From: DATLMR01 sp964615905
GTDB lineage: Bacteria; Acidobacteriota; Blastocatellia; UBA7656
Direction: 5' to 3'
Length of the DNA stretch: 64,000 bases
Assembly (NCBI GenBank): GCA_964615905.1
Contig: CAZTUB010000012.1
Span: 124,001-188,000, forward strand
Shown here: one piece after another, positions 17,157 through 24,325 of the stretch
Position numbering within the stretch: the first letter of the stretch is position 1
How the letters are laid out: every line of letters starts with the position of its first letter
Position numbers and translations under genes: made by a program
Notes under the pieces: model-generated
What the model saw: only the letters and a program-made list of their open reading frames with translations
What the model was told of the DNA's origin: nothing
Databases searched by the model: none

Positions 17157-19580
17157 CTAGGCTGAGGCCCCCTGTTGCTTCGCTTCTGCTTCAGCAGATG
17201 CGATGACCAGAGTAGTCTTGATCGCCGAATCGGGGTTGAGCGAGATCGACGTTATCCCCTGCTCGACGAGCCAGGCCGCGAACTCCGGGTAGTCAGAAGG
17301 CGCCTGGCCGCAAATGCCTATCGGCTTGCCCGCGAGTTTCGCGGCCTCAATCGCCTTAGCTATCATCCCTCGCACGGCTTCGTTTCGCTCGTCGAACAGG
17401 TGCGCGACCGTGCCCGAGTCACGGTCTATCCCCAATACCAGTTGGGTCAGGTCGTTCGAGCCGATTGAGTACCCGTCGAAGACGCGCAGGAACCGCTCGG
17501 CGAGCACAACGTTCGAGGGAAGCTCGCACATCGCGTAAACCTCCAGGCCTTCCTCGCCCTGTCGGAGCCCGTTTGCCGCCATAGCGGCGATGACCTGCTC
17601 CGCCTCGTGCACAGTGCGACAGAAAGGGATCATCAACTTGACGTTAGTCAACCCAAAGTCGCGCCGAACACGCAAGAGCGCCGCGCATTCGAGCGCGAAG
17701 CCTTCCTGGTAGCGCGAGTCGTAATAGCGCGACGCGCCGCGAAATCCGAGCATGGGGTTCTCTTCTTCAGGCTCGAATTCTTGCCCGCCTATTAGTCTCG
17801 CATACTCGTTCGTCTTGAAATCGCTCGTTCTGACTATCACAGGCTTCGGGTAAAACGCGGCCGCGATCAGGCCGACCCCTTCGCTCAAGAGCCGAATAAA
17901 GAATTCTCGCGGGTCTTCGACGCCTACGCGCGAACCGATCTCCGTCGCGGCATACAGGTCTTTCAGGTTCGGGTAGCGCACGAGCGCCATCGGGTGTATA
18001 CGGATGTGGTTGGTGATGATGAATTCAATACGCGCAAGGCCCACGCCCTGGTTCGGGATGGAAGCCAGCGAAAACGCCTGGCCGGGGTCACCTACGTTGA
18101 GCATCACAGTGGTACGAGTTTCTGGAAGCGTTATCACCTGAATTCGCTTGACTTCAAACGGCAGACGACCGGCATAGACTTTACCTTCGGGGCCTTCGGC
18201 GCAAGAGACTGTCACTTCGCTTCCGTCATGCAGCGCACTGGTCGCGTTCCCGGTCCCGACGATGCAGGGGAGCCCCAGCTCACGCGAGACGATGGCGGCG
18301 TGAGCGGTGCGCCCGCCCTTATCGGTGACGATGGCCGCAACCCGTTTCATAGCAGGTTCCCAATCGGGGTCGGTCATTTCCGCCACGAGCACGTCACCCT
18401 GTTCGATGGCCCCAAGCTCGGACGCCTCACGCACCACTCGCACTCTTCCCGAAGCGATCTTTTCGCCCACGCTCTGCCCTGTCACAAGAACGTCTGAGCG
18501 CTCCGATTTCAGGTGGTAGACCTCAGCCGCCGCCGTTCGAGGCCTGGCGGAATGCACAGTCTCCGGACGCGCCTGTACGATGTAGAGCTTGCCGTCTATA
18601 CCGTCTTTCGCCCATTCGATATCCATAGGCTGCGCGTGCCCGGCGAGCCGTGAGTAGTGTTCTTCAATCACCGAGGCCCAGCGAGCGAGTGTTAGCACCT
18701 CGTCATCGCCGAGCGAGAATCGCCTGCGCTCGCTCACCGGCGTAGGTTCGCTGCGAGTGGTGCGCGTGCCGTCCGCGTATACCAACCGCACTTCCTTCGT
18801 GCCGAGCCGACGCCCGACGATGGGGCGGTATCCGCGCGTGAGTGTAGGCTTGAAGACAGTCCACTCGTCGGGCGTGACCACACCCTGCACGACAAACTCG
18901 CCGAGCCCATATGATGATGTAATAACCACGACATCGCGAAAGCCCGATTCAGGGTCAAGCGTGAAGATGACGCCTGAACTTGCCTTATCGGAGCGTACCA
19001 TCGGCTGCACGCCTACCGAGAGCGCCACTTTAAGCTGGTCGTAGCCGAGTCGCGCTCGGTAGTTGATCGCGCGGTCTGTAAAAAGCGACGCGAAGCAAGA
19101 GTGCACCGCGCGCACAAGCGCGTCGCGGCCACGCACGTTGAGAAAAGTCTCCGCTGCGCCCGCGAACGAAGCTTCCGGCAGGTCTTCCGCCGTCGCCGAC
19201 GAGCGCACCGCAAGCTCAGGCTCGCGGCCCAGTCGCGCGCATAGCCTCTCGTAGGCTTCGGTGATTGCGGCTCGCAGGTCTTCCGGCAATGGCGTTTCGA
19301 GCACCGCCGTCCGTGCGGCGTGACCGCGACTTGCAAGCTCGCCCATGTCCTCCGGGTTGAAATCAGTGAATATGGAGCGCAGCTTATTCTCTAGCCGCCC
19401 TTCCGCAAGAAGGCGGCGGTAGGCGTCAGCTGTAGTGGCAAACCCATCGAGCACTCCTACGCCCTGCAGCCTCAGCGCATTGAAGAGTTCCCCGAGTGAC
19501 GCGTTCTTGCCGCCGACGCGCGAGATGTCCTTTAACGCGATCCGGTCAAAGTCGAGTGTGTAGAGCGTTGTATCCGTCAT
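17157..19580 (-). CDS. ppsA: Phosphoenolpyruvate synthase
   Basis: An 807-residue PEP synthase (pyruvate + ATP + water to PEP + AMP + phosphate). The N-terminal ATP-grasp half has VGGKNASLGE, VRSSATAEDLPEASFAGAAE and IEWAKDG. The swivelling domain has the phospho-His in GGRTAHAAIVSRELGLPC (near residue 427), and the TIM-barrel half ends with GICGQAPSDYPEFAAWLVEQ carrying the catalytic Cys. ATG at 19580 has a GAGGAG site 9 bases after the amidohydrolase debris. Together with NifJ at 59 kb it gives routes around pyruvate. Confidence 0.95.
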   Translation of the reverse strand: MTDTTLYTLDFDRIALKDISRVGGKNASLGELFNALRLQGVGVLDGFATTADAYRRLLAEGRLENKLRSIFTDFNPEDMGELASRGHAARTAVLETPLPEDLRAAITEAYERLCARLGREPELAVRSSATAEDLPEASFAGAAETFLNVRGRDALVRAVHSCFASLFTDRAINYRARLGYDQLKVALSVGVQPMVRSDKASSGVIFTLDPESGFRDVVVITSSYGLGEFVVQGVVTPDEWTVFKPTLTRGYRPIVGRRLGTKEVRLVYADGTRTTRSEPTPVSERRRFSLGDDEVLTLARWASVIEEHYSRLAGHAQPMDIEWAKDGIDGKLYIVQARPETVHSARPRTAAAEVYHLKSERSDVLVTGQSVGEKIASGRVRVVREASELGAIEQGDVLVAEMTDPDWEPAMKRVAAIVTDKGGRTAHAAIVSRELGLPCIVGTGNATSALHDGSEVTVSCAEGPEGKVYAGRLPFEVKRIQVITLPETRTTVMLNVGDPGQAFSLASIPNQGVGLARIEFIITNHIRIHPMALVRYPNLKDLYAATEIGSRVGVEDPREFFIRLLSEGVGLIAAAFYPKPVIVRTSDFKTNEYARLIGGQEFEPEEENPMLGFRGASRYYDSRYQEGFALECAALLRVRRDFGLTNVKLMIPFCRTVHEAEQVIAAMAANGLRQGEEGLEVYAMCELPSNVVLAERFLRVFDGYSIGSNDLTQLVLGIDRDSGTVAHLFDERNEAVRGMIAKAIEAAKLAGKPIGICGQAPSDYPEFAAWLVEQGITSISLNPDSAIKTTLVIASAEAEAKQQGASA

Positions 19581-19589
19581 GACTTCTCC

Positions 19590-19848
19590 TCACTTACTAT
19601 CGGCTGCGGATTCCGCCTTTCGCAGCCGATTTTCGAGTTCCGACTTGTCGATCATTTTCCCTCTGACCACAACGGCTGAGATTCTTCGAGTGTTAGTGAT
19701 GTCTTCGAGCGGATTTGCTTCCAGCATCACGAGGTCGGCGATCTTTCCTTTCTCAACCGCGCCGAGCAAGGCGAGAAGACCGAGATATTTTGCCGGGTTG
19801 ACCGTCGCGGCCTGGAGCGCTTCAGCCGGCGTAAAACCAGCGGTCAGT
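19590..19848 (-). pseudogene. Amidohydrolase-family C-terminal remnant
   Basis: In the minus-strand frame ending at 19590, translation gives LTAGFTPAEALQAATVNPA, then KYLGLLALLGAVEKGKIADL and VMLEANPLEDI. This is the C-terminal 85 or so residues of an imidazolonepropionase-like amidohydrolase, a protein normally of over 400 residues. It has no start of its own and joins directly to the truncated phosphoribosyltransferase near 19848, so it is the debris of a deletion. Confidence 0.82.
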
Positions 19849-20083
19849 GTACGCCGCCTGTCGCGATTGCGCTCATCGCCAGTTCCGGCTGCCAGGGCAC
19901 ACCGAGCTTGCGCACGACGAAGATATCTAGCGGGGCCTTTAGAGCGCTAGCGATTTCAAATGCCACTGATACACCCCCGCGTGGCAACGCGAGCACTATC
20001 AGGTCCTTGCGGTCGGCATAGGCTGTGAGTTTCCCAGCCAAAAGCTGCCCGGCTTCAGACCGATCTGTCAATCGCCTTTCCAT
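19844..20083 (-). pseudogene. Phosphoribosyltransferase, truncated to 79 residues
   Basis: MERRLTDRSEAGQLLAGKL, then VLALPRGGVSVAFEIASAL and DIFVVRKLGVPWQPELAMSAIATGG. This is the N-terminal third of the phosphoribosyltransferase family often found beside USP genes, whose members have about 210-220 residues. The PRPP-binding loop region is lost because the frame runs into amidohydrolase sequence and stops. The ATG at 20083 keeps a good GAGGAAGAG site, so a short peptide may still be made, but it should lack transferase activity. Confidence 0.8.
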
Positions 20084-20096
20084 GTCTCTTCCTCGT

Positions 20097-20615
20097 CTAT
20101 TGAAGACCGCACACAGAGCAGAAGCTGCGTGCCATCTTATCTGTCATGTCGCGCGCCATGCCGGGTGAGCCGGGCCGCCCTGTGAAGCGCAATATCCAGA
20201 CCGAGTCTCCGTCCTGCAAATAGTAATATGTGCCTAACGTTGTGCGGCTGCCATAGAAATAGTAGAGCGCGACTCGGGTGCCCCCCAGCAGTCCTTTGAT
20301 CGCTTCCTGGCTCGTGTACACACAGGCATAGCCGAGATTCAAGTCCTCAAGATCACCGCTGACTTTATTAGCGAGGGAACGACCGGGCAGGCTCTCTCTG
20401 GTGATTTTTAGCACTCCCTCAGCGCGAGTTTTGAAGACGAATTCCGTTTTCTGGCGGCCAAACGCATCGACGTAAAAGGCAGGTTGCCACTCCCCTGCGA
20501 GGGTGATCTTGAAATTATCTACCTTATCAGTGAACTCGCGGTCAGATTGTGCTACTGCGGCGACACACAAAATTATGGAGAGCCAGATCATGAGCGATGT
20601 GATTTTTAACTTCAT
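20097..20615 (-). CDS. Secreted hypothetical protein, PsbP/DcrB-like
   Basis: A 172-residue protein with a clear signal peptide (MKLKITSLMIWLSIILCVAAVA, cleavage near residue 22) and a mature part that starts FTDKVDNFKITLAGEWQPAF. This opening, and a single alpha-beta domain of this size, resemble PsbP/DcrB-like proteins, but the match is by eye. Two Cys near the C-terminus (FCSVC) could pair. It is the first gene of a minus-strand operon leading through the phosphoribosyltransferase debris to ppsA and an ABC ATPase, and it has a near-perfect sigma54 promoter. Confidence 0.72.
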   Translation of the reverse strand: MKLKITSLMIWLSIILCVAAVAQSDREFTDKVDNFKITLAGEWQPAFYVDAFGRQKTEFVFKTRAEGVLKITRESLPGRSLANKVSGDLEDLNLGYACVYTSQEAIKGLLGGTRVALYYFYGSRTTLGTYYYLQDGDSVWILRFTGRPGSPGMARDMTDKMARSFCSVCGLQ

Positions 20616-20716
20616 ATATCCTCCGCAACTCGCACGATGACTTATGCTGCGAGGCTATTACTAAATGGCGTGCCCCTCTTTTTATAAATCGAAGAGGCGA
20701 TCAACTTTTGGAAGGC

Positions 20717-20732
20717 TGCAATAGATATGCCA
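20717..20732 (-). promoter_or_regulatory. Sigma54-type promoter of the secreted-protein/ppsA operon
   Basis: Minus-strand TGGCATATCTATTGCA has the full TGGCA at -24 and TTGCA at -12 with correct spacing. It is almost identical to the element at 23829. It lies about 100 bases before ATG 20615, in a 347-base gene-free stretch (20616-20962). Confidence 0.72.
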
Positions 20733-20753
20733 ACTGCTATTTGCAAATAAAAG

Positions 20754-20767
20754 GTGATGGGTGTCAC
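20754..20767. promoter_or_regulatory. Candidate Crp/Fnr-type site between divergent units
   Basis: GTGATGGGTGTCAC, an exact GTGA-N6-TCAC palindrome between the two divergent sigma54 promoters of hsp20 and the ppsA operon. Confidence 0.5.
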
Positions 20768-20880
20768 GCCGGAAGATGACTGTGACCCTGAGGTGGGTAC
20801 TTTCCCATAACACGGAGAGTAATTTCACGCAGGGGTTTTTCGACACCCGCTCTTTTTGATCGAAATGAGCCCGGCGGTAA

Positions 20881-20896
20881 GGGCACGTCCGTTGCG
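20881..20896 (+). promoter_or_regulatory. Sigma54-type promoter of hsp20
   Basis: GGGCACGTCCGTTGCG contains GGCACG, a 4-base gap and TTGC, nearly the full consensus, 66 bases before the hsp20 start. Confidence 0.72.
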
Positions 20897-20962
20897 TCTT
20901 CGAATAGGATGGCAAGAGTATGCGTGATACTAGAGGACTAAACAGAAAGGAGAAGATAAATC

Positions 20963-21484
20963 ATGACAAGCAAACCAGCGACGCAACAGACAGTTGCGCC
21001 AATAAACATCAAGGTCGTCGATGGCGAGGGCCTGCTCGATCGCATGAAAGAGGTTTACCAGTCGGTGGCCGCGCGCGCCTATGACTTGTTTGAAGGCCGA
21101 GGCCGCGAGGACGGGCGCGACCTCGAAGACTGGTTCCGCGCCGAGAGCGAGTTATTACTCCCGGTCCCGATTGAGATGAAGGAGTATGACGACCGGTTCG
21201 CCGTGCGTGCTGAGGTGCCGGGCTTCAACGAGAAAGAGGTCAAGGTCAGCGTTGAGCCGCGCCGCCTCTTGATCACCGGCAAGATAGAGCAGAAGACCGA
21301 GAAGGAAGAAGACGAAACGCTCTACACAGAGCAACTCTCGAACGAAATCTTCCGCCAGCTGGACCTCCCTGCCGACGTTGATGCGGCGAAGGCTGAAGCC
21401 ACGCTCAAGTACGGCGTGCTCGACATCACGTTGCCGAAGCTCGTCACGAATGAGCCTGCGCGCGCTGAGGTAAAGGTTGAATAA
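20963..21484 (+). CDS. Hsp20/alpha-crystallin family small heat-shock protein
   Basis: A 173-residue small heat-shock protein. The alpha-crystallin domain runs from about residue 70 (VPIEMKEYDDRFAVRAEVPG) to the end. It includes the conserved AEATLKYGVLDITLPK strand, where the family usually has A-x-x-x-n-GVL, and a short C-terminal tail without a clear I-x-I motif. It holds unfolding proteins without ATP. ATG at 20963 has an AAAGGAGAAG site. A CBS-domain gene follows on the same strand after a hairpin. Confidence 0.93.
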   Translation: MTSKPATQQTVAPINIKVVDGEGLLDRMKEVYQSVAARAYDLFEGRGREDGRDLEDWFRAESELLLPVPIEMKEYDDRFAVRAEVPGFNEKEVKVSVEPRRLLITGKIEQKTEKEEDETLYTEQLSNEIFRQLDLPADVDAAKAEATLKYGVLDITLPKLVTNEPARAEVKVE

Positions 21485-21544
21485 GCTGCACGCGTTGCCC
21501 GTCTGCCGGTAATGAGCGATCCTTGTAGTCCAAACTGATTTGAC

Positions 21545-21569
21545 GCAGGCGGGCGGCGAGCCCGCCTGC
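21545..21569 (+). promoter_or_regulatory. Strong hairpin between hsp20 and the CBS gene
   Basis: GCAGGCGGGC and GCCCGCCTGC form a perfect 10-bp GC-rich stem with a 5-base loop, ending just before the AAAGGAG ribosome site of the CBS gene. There is no T-run. It could protect the hsp20 mRNA end, reduce read-through or tune CBS translation. Confidence 0.6.
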
Positions 21570-21587
21570 TACGAAAGGAGTTCCGAC

Positions 21588-22097
21588 CTGAAAGTTCAAG
21601 ACGTAATGACCAGGAGTGTGAGAGCCTGCCACCCCGAAACGAACCTGGCGGCGGCTCTCATGTGGGAAGGGGATTGTGGCACTCTGCCGGTCGTGGTTGA
21701 CGGCGGCAAGATCATCGGCATGATAACTGATCGTGACATCGCCATTGAATTAGGGACGCGGCGTCAGATAGCCGCAGAAACCCCTGTGAGCGAGGCCATG
21801 AGCAAGGAAGTCTTTGCCTGCGCACCGGATGATGACATCCACACCGCTCTCAAGACGATGCGCAAGGACAGAGTACGGAGACTGCCGGTAATCAATGATG
21901 AAGGGAGCCTGCAGGGGAGCTTGTCAATGAATGCTGTCGCAATACATGCCGAGAAATTCGATGGCTCGCTTGAGACTGCGCGCCACTTCTTGCCGGTCGG
22001 GAATCCCGCGCCGCCTCGACCGCGCAGACCGGAGAGCTCCACTCTTTGGATTATCTCTTCAGGCGACTGGCAGAGCGCGCGTTCGAGCGCGCGATAG
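21588..22097 (+). CDS. CBS-domain pair protein with foreign C-terminus
   Basis: Two CBS domains: VQDVMTRSVRACHPETNLAA with LPVVVDGGKIIGMITDRDIA, then VSEAMSKEVFACAPDDDIHT with RRLPVINDEGSLQGSLSM. Such pairs bind adenosyl nucleotides and regulate partners. The most plausible start is a CTG at 21588, 8 bases after AAAGGAG and matching the usual M-KVQDVM opening. An in-frame TTG at 21540 lacks a ribosome site. After about residue 125 the frame runs through antisense diaphorase sequence (VGNPAPPRPRRPE), so the natural C-terminus has been lost to a rearrangement. Confidence 0.8.
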   Translation: MKVQDVMTRSVRACHPETNLAAALMWEGDCGTLPVVVDGGKIIGMITDRDIAIELGTRRQIAAETPVSEAMSKEVFACAPDDDIHTALKTMRKDRVRRLPVINDEGSLQGSLSMNAVAIHAEKFDGSLETARHFLPVGNPAPPRPRRPESSTLWIISSGDWQSARSSAR

Positions 22098-22400
22098 CCT
22101 TCGCAGGCGATGTAGGTTTCAAGCGTGGGCGCCGCCATCAGCTAGACGGCTCAACACTATCGGCTTTGACACTCGCGTTTCGACTACCGGTCGCACATCA
22201 TCGCTTGAAGCAGGGGCGGTGAAACACTTGCCCAGGCAATAAACTCGCGGGCATTGACCTGAAGCCTTTTCCTACCGGTCCTGGTTCAGGTGCCGCGCCA
22301 CAAAGCACGTCATGCCTTGGCACGCCTTGCCCGCGATGCCTTCTTTCGTGAGGTGATAAAATGAATCAATGTGCGGGCGGTGTAGATCTTCGCTTATCAT
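21978..22400 (-). pseudogene. Broken NuoEF-like (HoxF-type) diaphorase gene
   Basis: From ATG 22400 the frame reads a NuoE-like [2Fe-2S] domain with CQGMTC (C-x4-C), then a TAG at 22271-22273 where a Trp would fit, then PRVYCLGKCFTAPASS (C-x3-C) and PIVLSRLADGGAHA. Near 22130 the match shifts frame to TLETYIACEGYRALERAL, SPEEIIQRVELSG and LRGRGGAGFPTGKKWRAV, the start of a NuoF-like FMN/NADH domain. There the sequence meets the CBS gene tail-on. One nonsense codon, one frameshift and a 3' truncation make this a dead NAD-linked diaphorase. Confidence 0.82.
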
Positions 22401-22413
22401 AGAACCCCCCGGC

Positions 22414-23337
22414 TCAATTCATTCCTCCGTCATAGATCAGTGGGCGGACTACTTCGACTGAGCAGTGGGCCCGCGAAACAACAGCCGTCGAGACGCTGCC
22501 CAGCAGCAGCCGTCCTATCCGGCCAAGTCCCCTCGCCCCAACGAATATTGAGTCGGCTTCCCACCGTTCCGCCTCTCTGACAAGGAGATATTTCGGGTCT
22601 TCTTCTTTGACCAGGCATGAGACTTCCAGACCTGCATTGGAAAGCCTCTCATTTGCATCTTTTTGAATGAGCCGTGCGCGGGTGAACTTCTCTTCAGGCT
22701 CCAGGCCGTACCTGTGGAAAGGGTCCACCGACGTGACGAGTCGCACTTTGCTGTCTTTCGGCCACATGCGGGTCGCCACCACACGAACTGCTGCATCTGA
22801 GCCAGCCGACCCGTCTACGCCGATAAGGATTCGCGCGGGAGAGGTTCTCTTATGTGCGCGACCGCGTACGACTCGTACGGAGCAGGGCGCTTCGGTGACC
22901 ACGCTCTGCGACACGCTTCCGAGAAAGAACCGGCCAAGCGCGGAGCGGCCATGTGAGCCGACAACGATCAAGTCTGGCTTCCAGAGTTCGGCCCGGCTTA
23001 TCAATTCCGCGGCCGGGGAGCCGCAACAGGACTCGCCGCGCACACTCCAGGAGGGGAATCGAGATTGGACGAGCTTACTGGCCTGGTCAGCCAACTCGTA
23101 CGCGCTCTCGACGGCTCGCGACGTTTCGGGTCTCAGGGGCTCACTGCGGCGCGCGATGCCGGCGCTAAGAGTTGCCTCGATCATCTCGTAGCTGGAAGGC
23201 GGAGGTGGAGGCAGCCAGGTTTCAGCCACCGAAAGCACCACTGCTTCCACATCTTGCGGTAACCCCGCGCAGCACAGGTCGTCTAACGCTTTATCCGCTG
23301 ACTCCGACCCATCGTAGGCGATCAGTATTTTCATCAT
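22414..23337 (-). CDS. Universal stress protein, two tandem USP domains
   Basis: About 307 residues. Domain 1 starts KILIAYDGSESADKALDDL and ends with GSHGRSALGRFFLGS. Domain 2 starts ILIGVDGSAGSDAAVR and ends with GARGLGRIGRLLLGS. Both keep the G-xx-G-x9-GS ATP loop. It belongs to a second USP subgroup with the paralogue at 27.1 kb (shared AYDGSE, DDL and ARGL segments). The start is one of two adjacent ATGs after a GAAAGG site. It follows the 131-residue gene by 27 bases in one operon. Confidence 0.92.
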   Translation of the reverse strand: MMKILIAYDGSESADKALDDLCCAGLPQDVEAVVLSVAETWLPPPPPSSYEMIEATLSAGIARRSEPLRPETSRAVESAYELADQASKLVQSRFPSWSVRGESCCGSPAAELISRAELWKPDLIVVGSHGRSALGRFFLGSVSQSVVTEAPCSVRVVRGRAHKRTSPARILIGVDGSAGSDAAVRVVATRMWPKDSKVRLVTSVDPFHRYGLEPEEKFTRARLIQKDANERLSNAGLEVSCLVKEEDPKYLLVREAERWEADSIFVGARGLGRIGRLLLGSVSTAVVSRAHCSVEVVRPLIYDGGMN

Positions 23338-23364
23338 AGTCCCACCTTTCTTTCGACGAACCGC

Positions 23365-23760
23365 TTAAGCAGCCTTGCGGGGAAGCTGAAGGCTCGGTGT
23401 AGCTTCTGGCGAAAGCAACTGGGCGAGCGGCCCGGCTACGGCTTTGAGCGCTTCAGGCGTGTTTAAGCGGACGTAACGCAGCAACATACCTATGTCGGGT
23501 GGCGTAAGGTCATCAGGCGTTCTGGCCAGAACGCCGAGCATCAACAGTGCGGAGGCAATGTTGACGCCGGCCTTCCTCAACCCCCTAAGAATTTGGTCGC
23601 GCAATGATTCTCGATTCTCTTCCGGAAGCTCTGAAAGTACCTTCCGCGTTTTGTCAAAGAGGTCATCGGGTCCAATATTTAGAGGGTCGAGCCGATTGCC
23701 CTGGAAGCGATTGATGTCGCTCACGGCCCTATTTGCGATGATTTTTTTCTTTCTTTGCAT
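23365..23760 (-). CDS. Hypothetical basic helical protein (131 aa)
   Basis: I do not recognise this protein. From MQRKKKIIANRAVSDIN it is basic, then helical with an ELPEENRESLRDQILRG segment, a hydrophobic patch (ASALLMLGVLA) and a TPPDIGMLLRYV segment. The ATG at 23760 has a perfect AAGGAGGTG site, so I prefer it to a longer frame from 23793. It leads an operon with a USP gene and has a clear sigma54-type promoter, which suggests a stress role. Confidence 0.65.
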   Translation of the reverse strand: MQRKKKIIANRAVSDINRFQGNRLDPLNIGPDDLFDKTRKVLSELPEENRESLRDQILRGLRKAGVNIASALLMLGVLARTPDDLTPPDIGMLLRYVRLNTPEALKAVAGPLAQLLSPEATPSLQLPRKAA

Positions 23761-23807
23761 GGCCCACCTCCTTCGTGTGAGCACCGCCGGCAAAGGTGTC
23801 GCGTGGA

Positions 23808-23830
23808 CACATAGCTATTAAAGCTATGTG
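23808..23830. promoter_or_regulatory. Perfect 9-bp-arm palindrome at the start region of a sigma54 promoter
   Basis: CACATAGCT and AGCTATGTG are exact inverted arms with a 5-base centre. The palindrome overlaps the -12 edge and covers the expected transcript start of the minus-strand sigma54 promoter. It could be an operator or a 5'-leader hairpin. Confidence 0.55.
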
Positions 23831-23844
23831 CAACAGATATGCCG
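23829..23844 (-). promoter_or_regulatory. Sigma54-type promoter of the 131-aa/USP operon
   Basis: Minus-strand CGGCATATCTGTTGCA, with GGCA and TTGCA at canonical spacing. It is one base off the ppsA-operon element in the core. About 70 bases before ATG 23760. Confidence 0.72.
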
Positions 23845-24004
23845 CCCGGACGGTGAAGGATTTTGCAAATTGTGGCGGGACTTGCAGGCGTGCCTGGGTC
23901 TCACGGCCAGCGGATGCGGGCTTTCACACATCTTTGTGGGAAACTTCGCGCAACCCGTAGAGCAAGAGCGTTGGCGACCGAAGTCACCTGGAAGTAGCGG
24001 CTAT

Positions 24005-24175
24005 TCAGTCGTGTACACGAGGTTTGTGTAAATTATCCGCTGCCAGAAACACAATCCCGATTGCCAGCCACAAAATAACCATGAGCCAGTTTCGGGTTTG
24101 AAATGCCTCCAGTGTAGCGACGCCAAAGAAAAGCACAAACACTGTAAAGCCGACACCGAACTTTATCCTTTTCAT
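24005..24175 (-). CDS. Small two-helix membrane protein (56 aa)
   Basis: MKRIKFGVGF begins a short protein with two hydrophobic helices (VGFTVFVLFFGVATLEAF and WLMVILWLAIGIVFLAA) and a polar tail. ATG 24175 is preceded by CGGAGG, so I prefer it to the longer frame from 24250. No family recognised. A near-consensus GTAA-N6-TCAC site lies 110 bases upstream. Confidence 0.6.
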   Translation of the reverse strand: MKRIKFGVGFTVFVLFFGVATLEAFQTRNWLMVILWLAIGIVFLAADNLHKPRVHD

Positions 24176-24284
24176 AGTGGCCTCCGTGAATGCTCGCGCA
24201 CCCCGGGTCATTGTAAATAGTACGTGCATCAACTGCCGGTCCTGAATCATTAACTAGTATGGATGTGGCTTAAACCAAAATGAT

Positions 24285-24298
24285 GTAATAGGCGTCAC
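24285..24298. promoter_or_regulatory. Near-consensus Crp/Fnr-type site
   Basis: GTAATAGGCGTCAC differs at one base from GTGA-N6-TCAC. It lies between the P-type ATPase stop and the small membrane protein gene. Confidence 0.35.
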
Positions 24299-24325
24299 AG
24301 CCCGATCGTCGGGCTTTAGTTATTG

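Noticed and set aside
23868..23990. Similarity of this intergenic stretch to 31196-31260 (shared SGCGLS and NFAQP when translated)
   Set aside because: The shared words are short and the translations have no protein-like character. It may reflect related upstream control DNA, but I could not define a common element.
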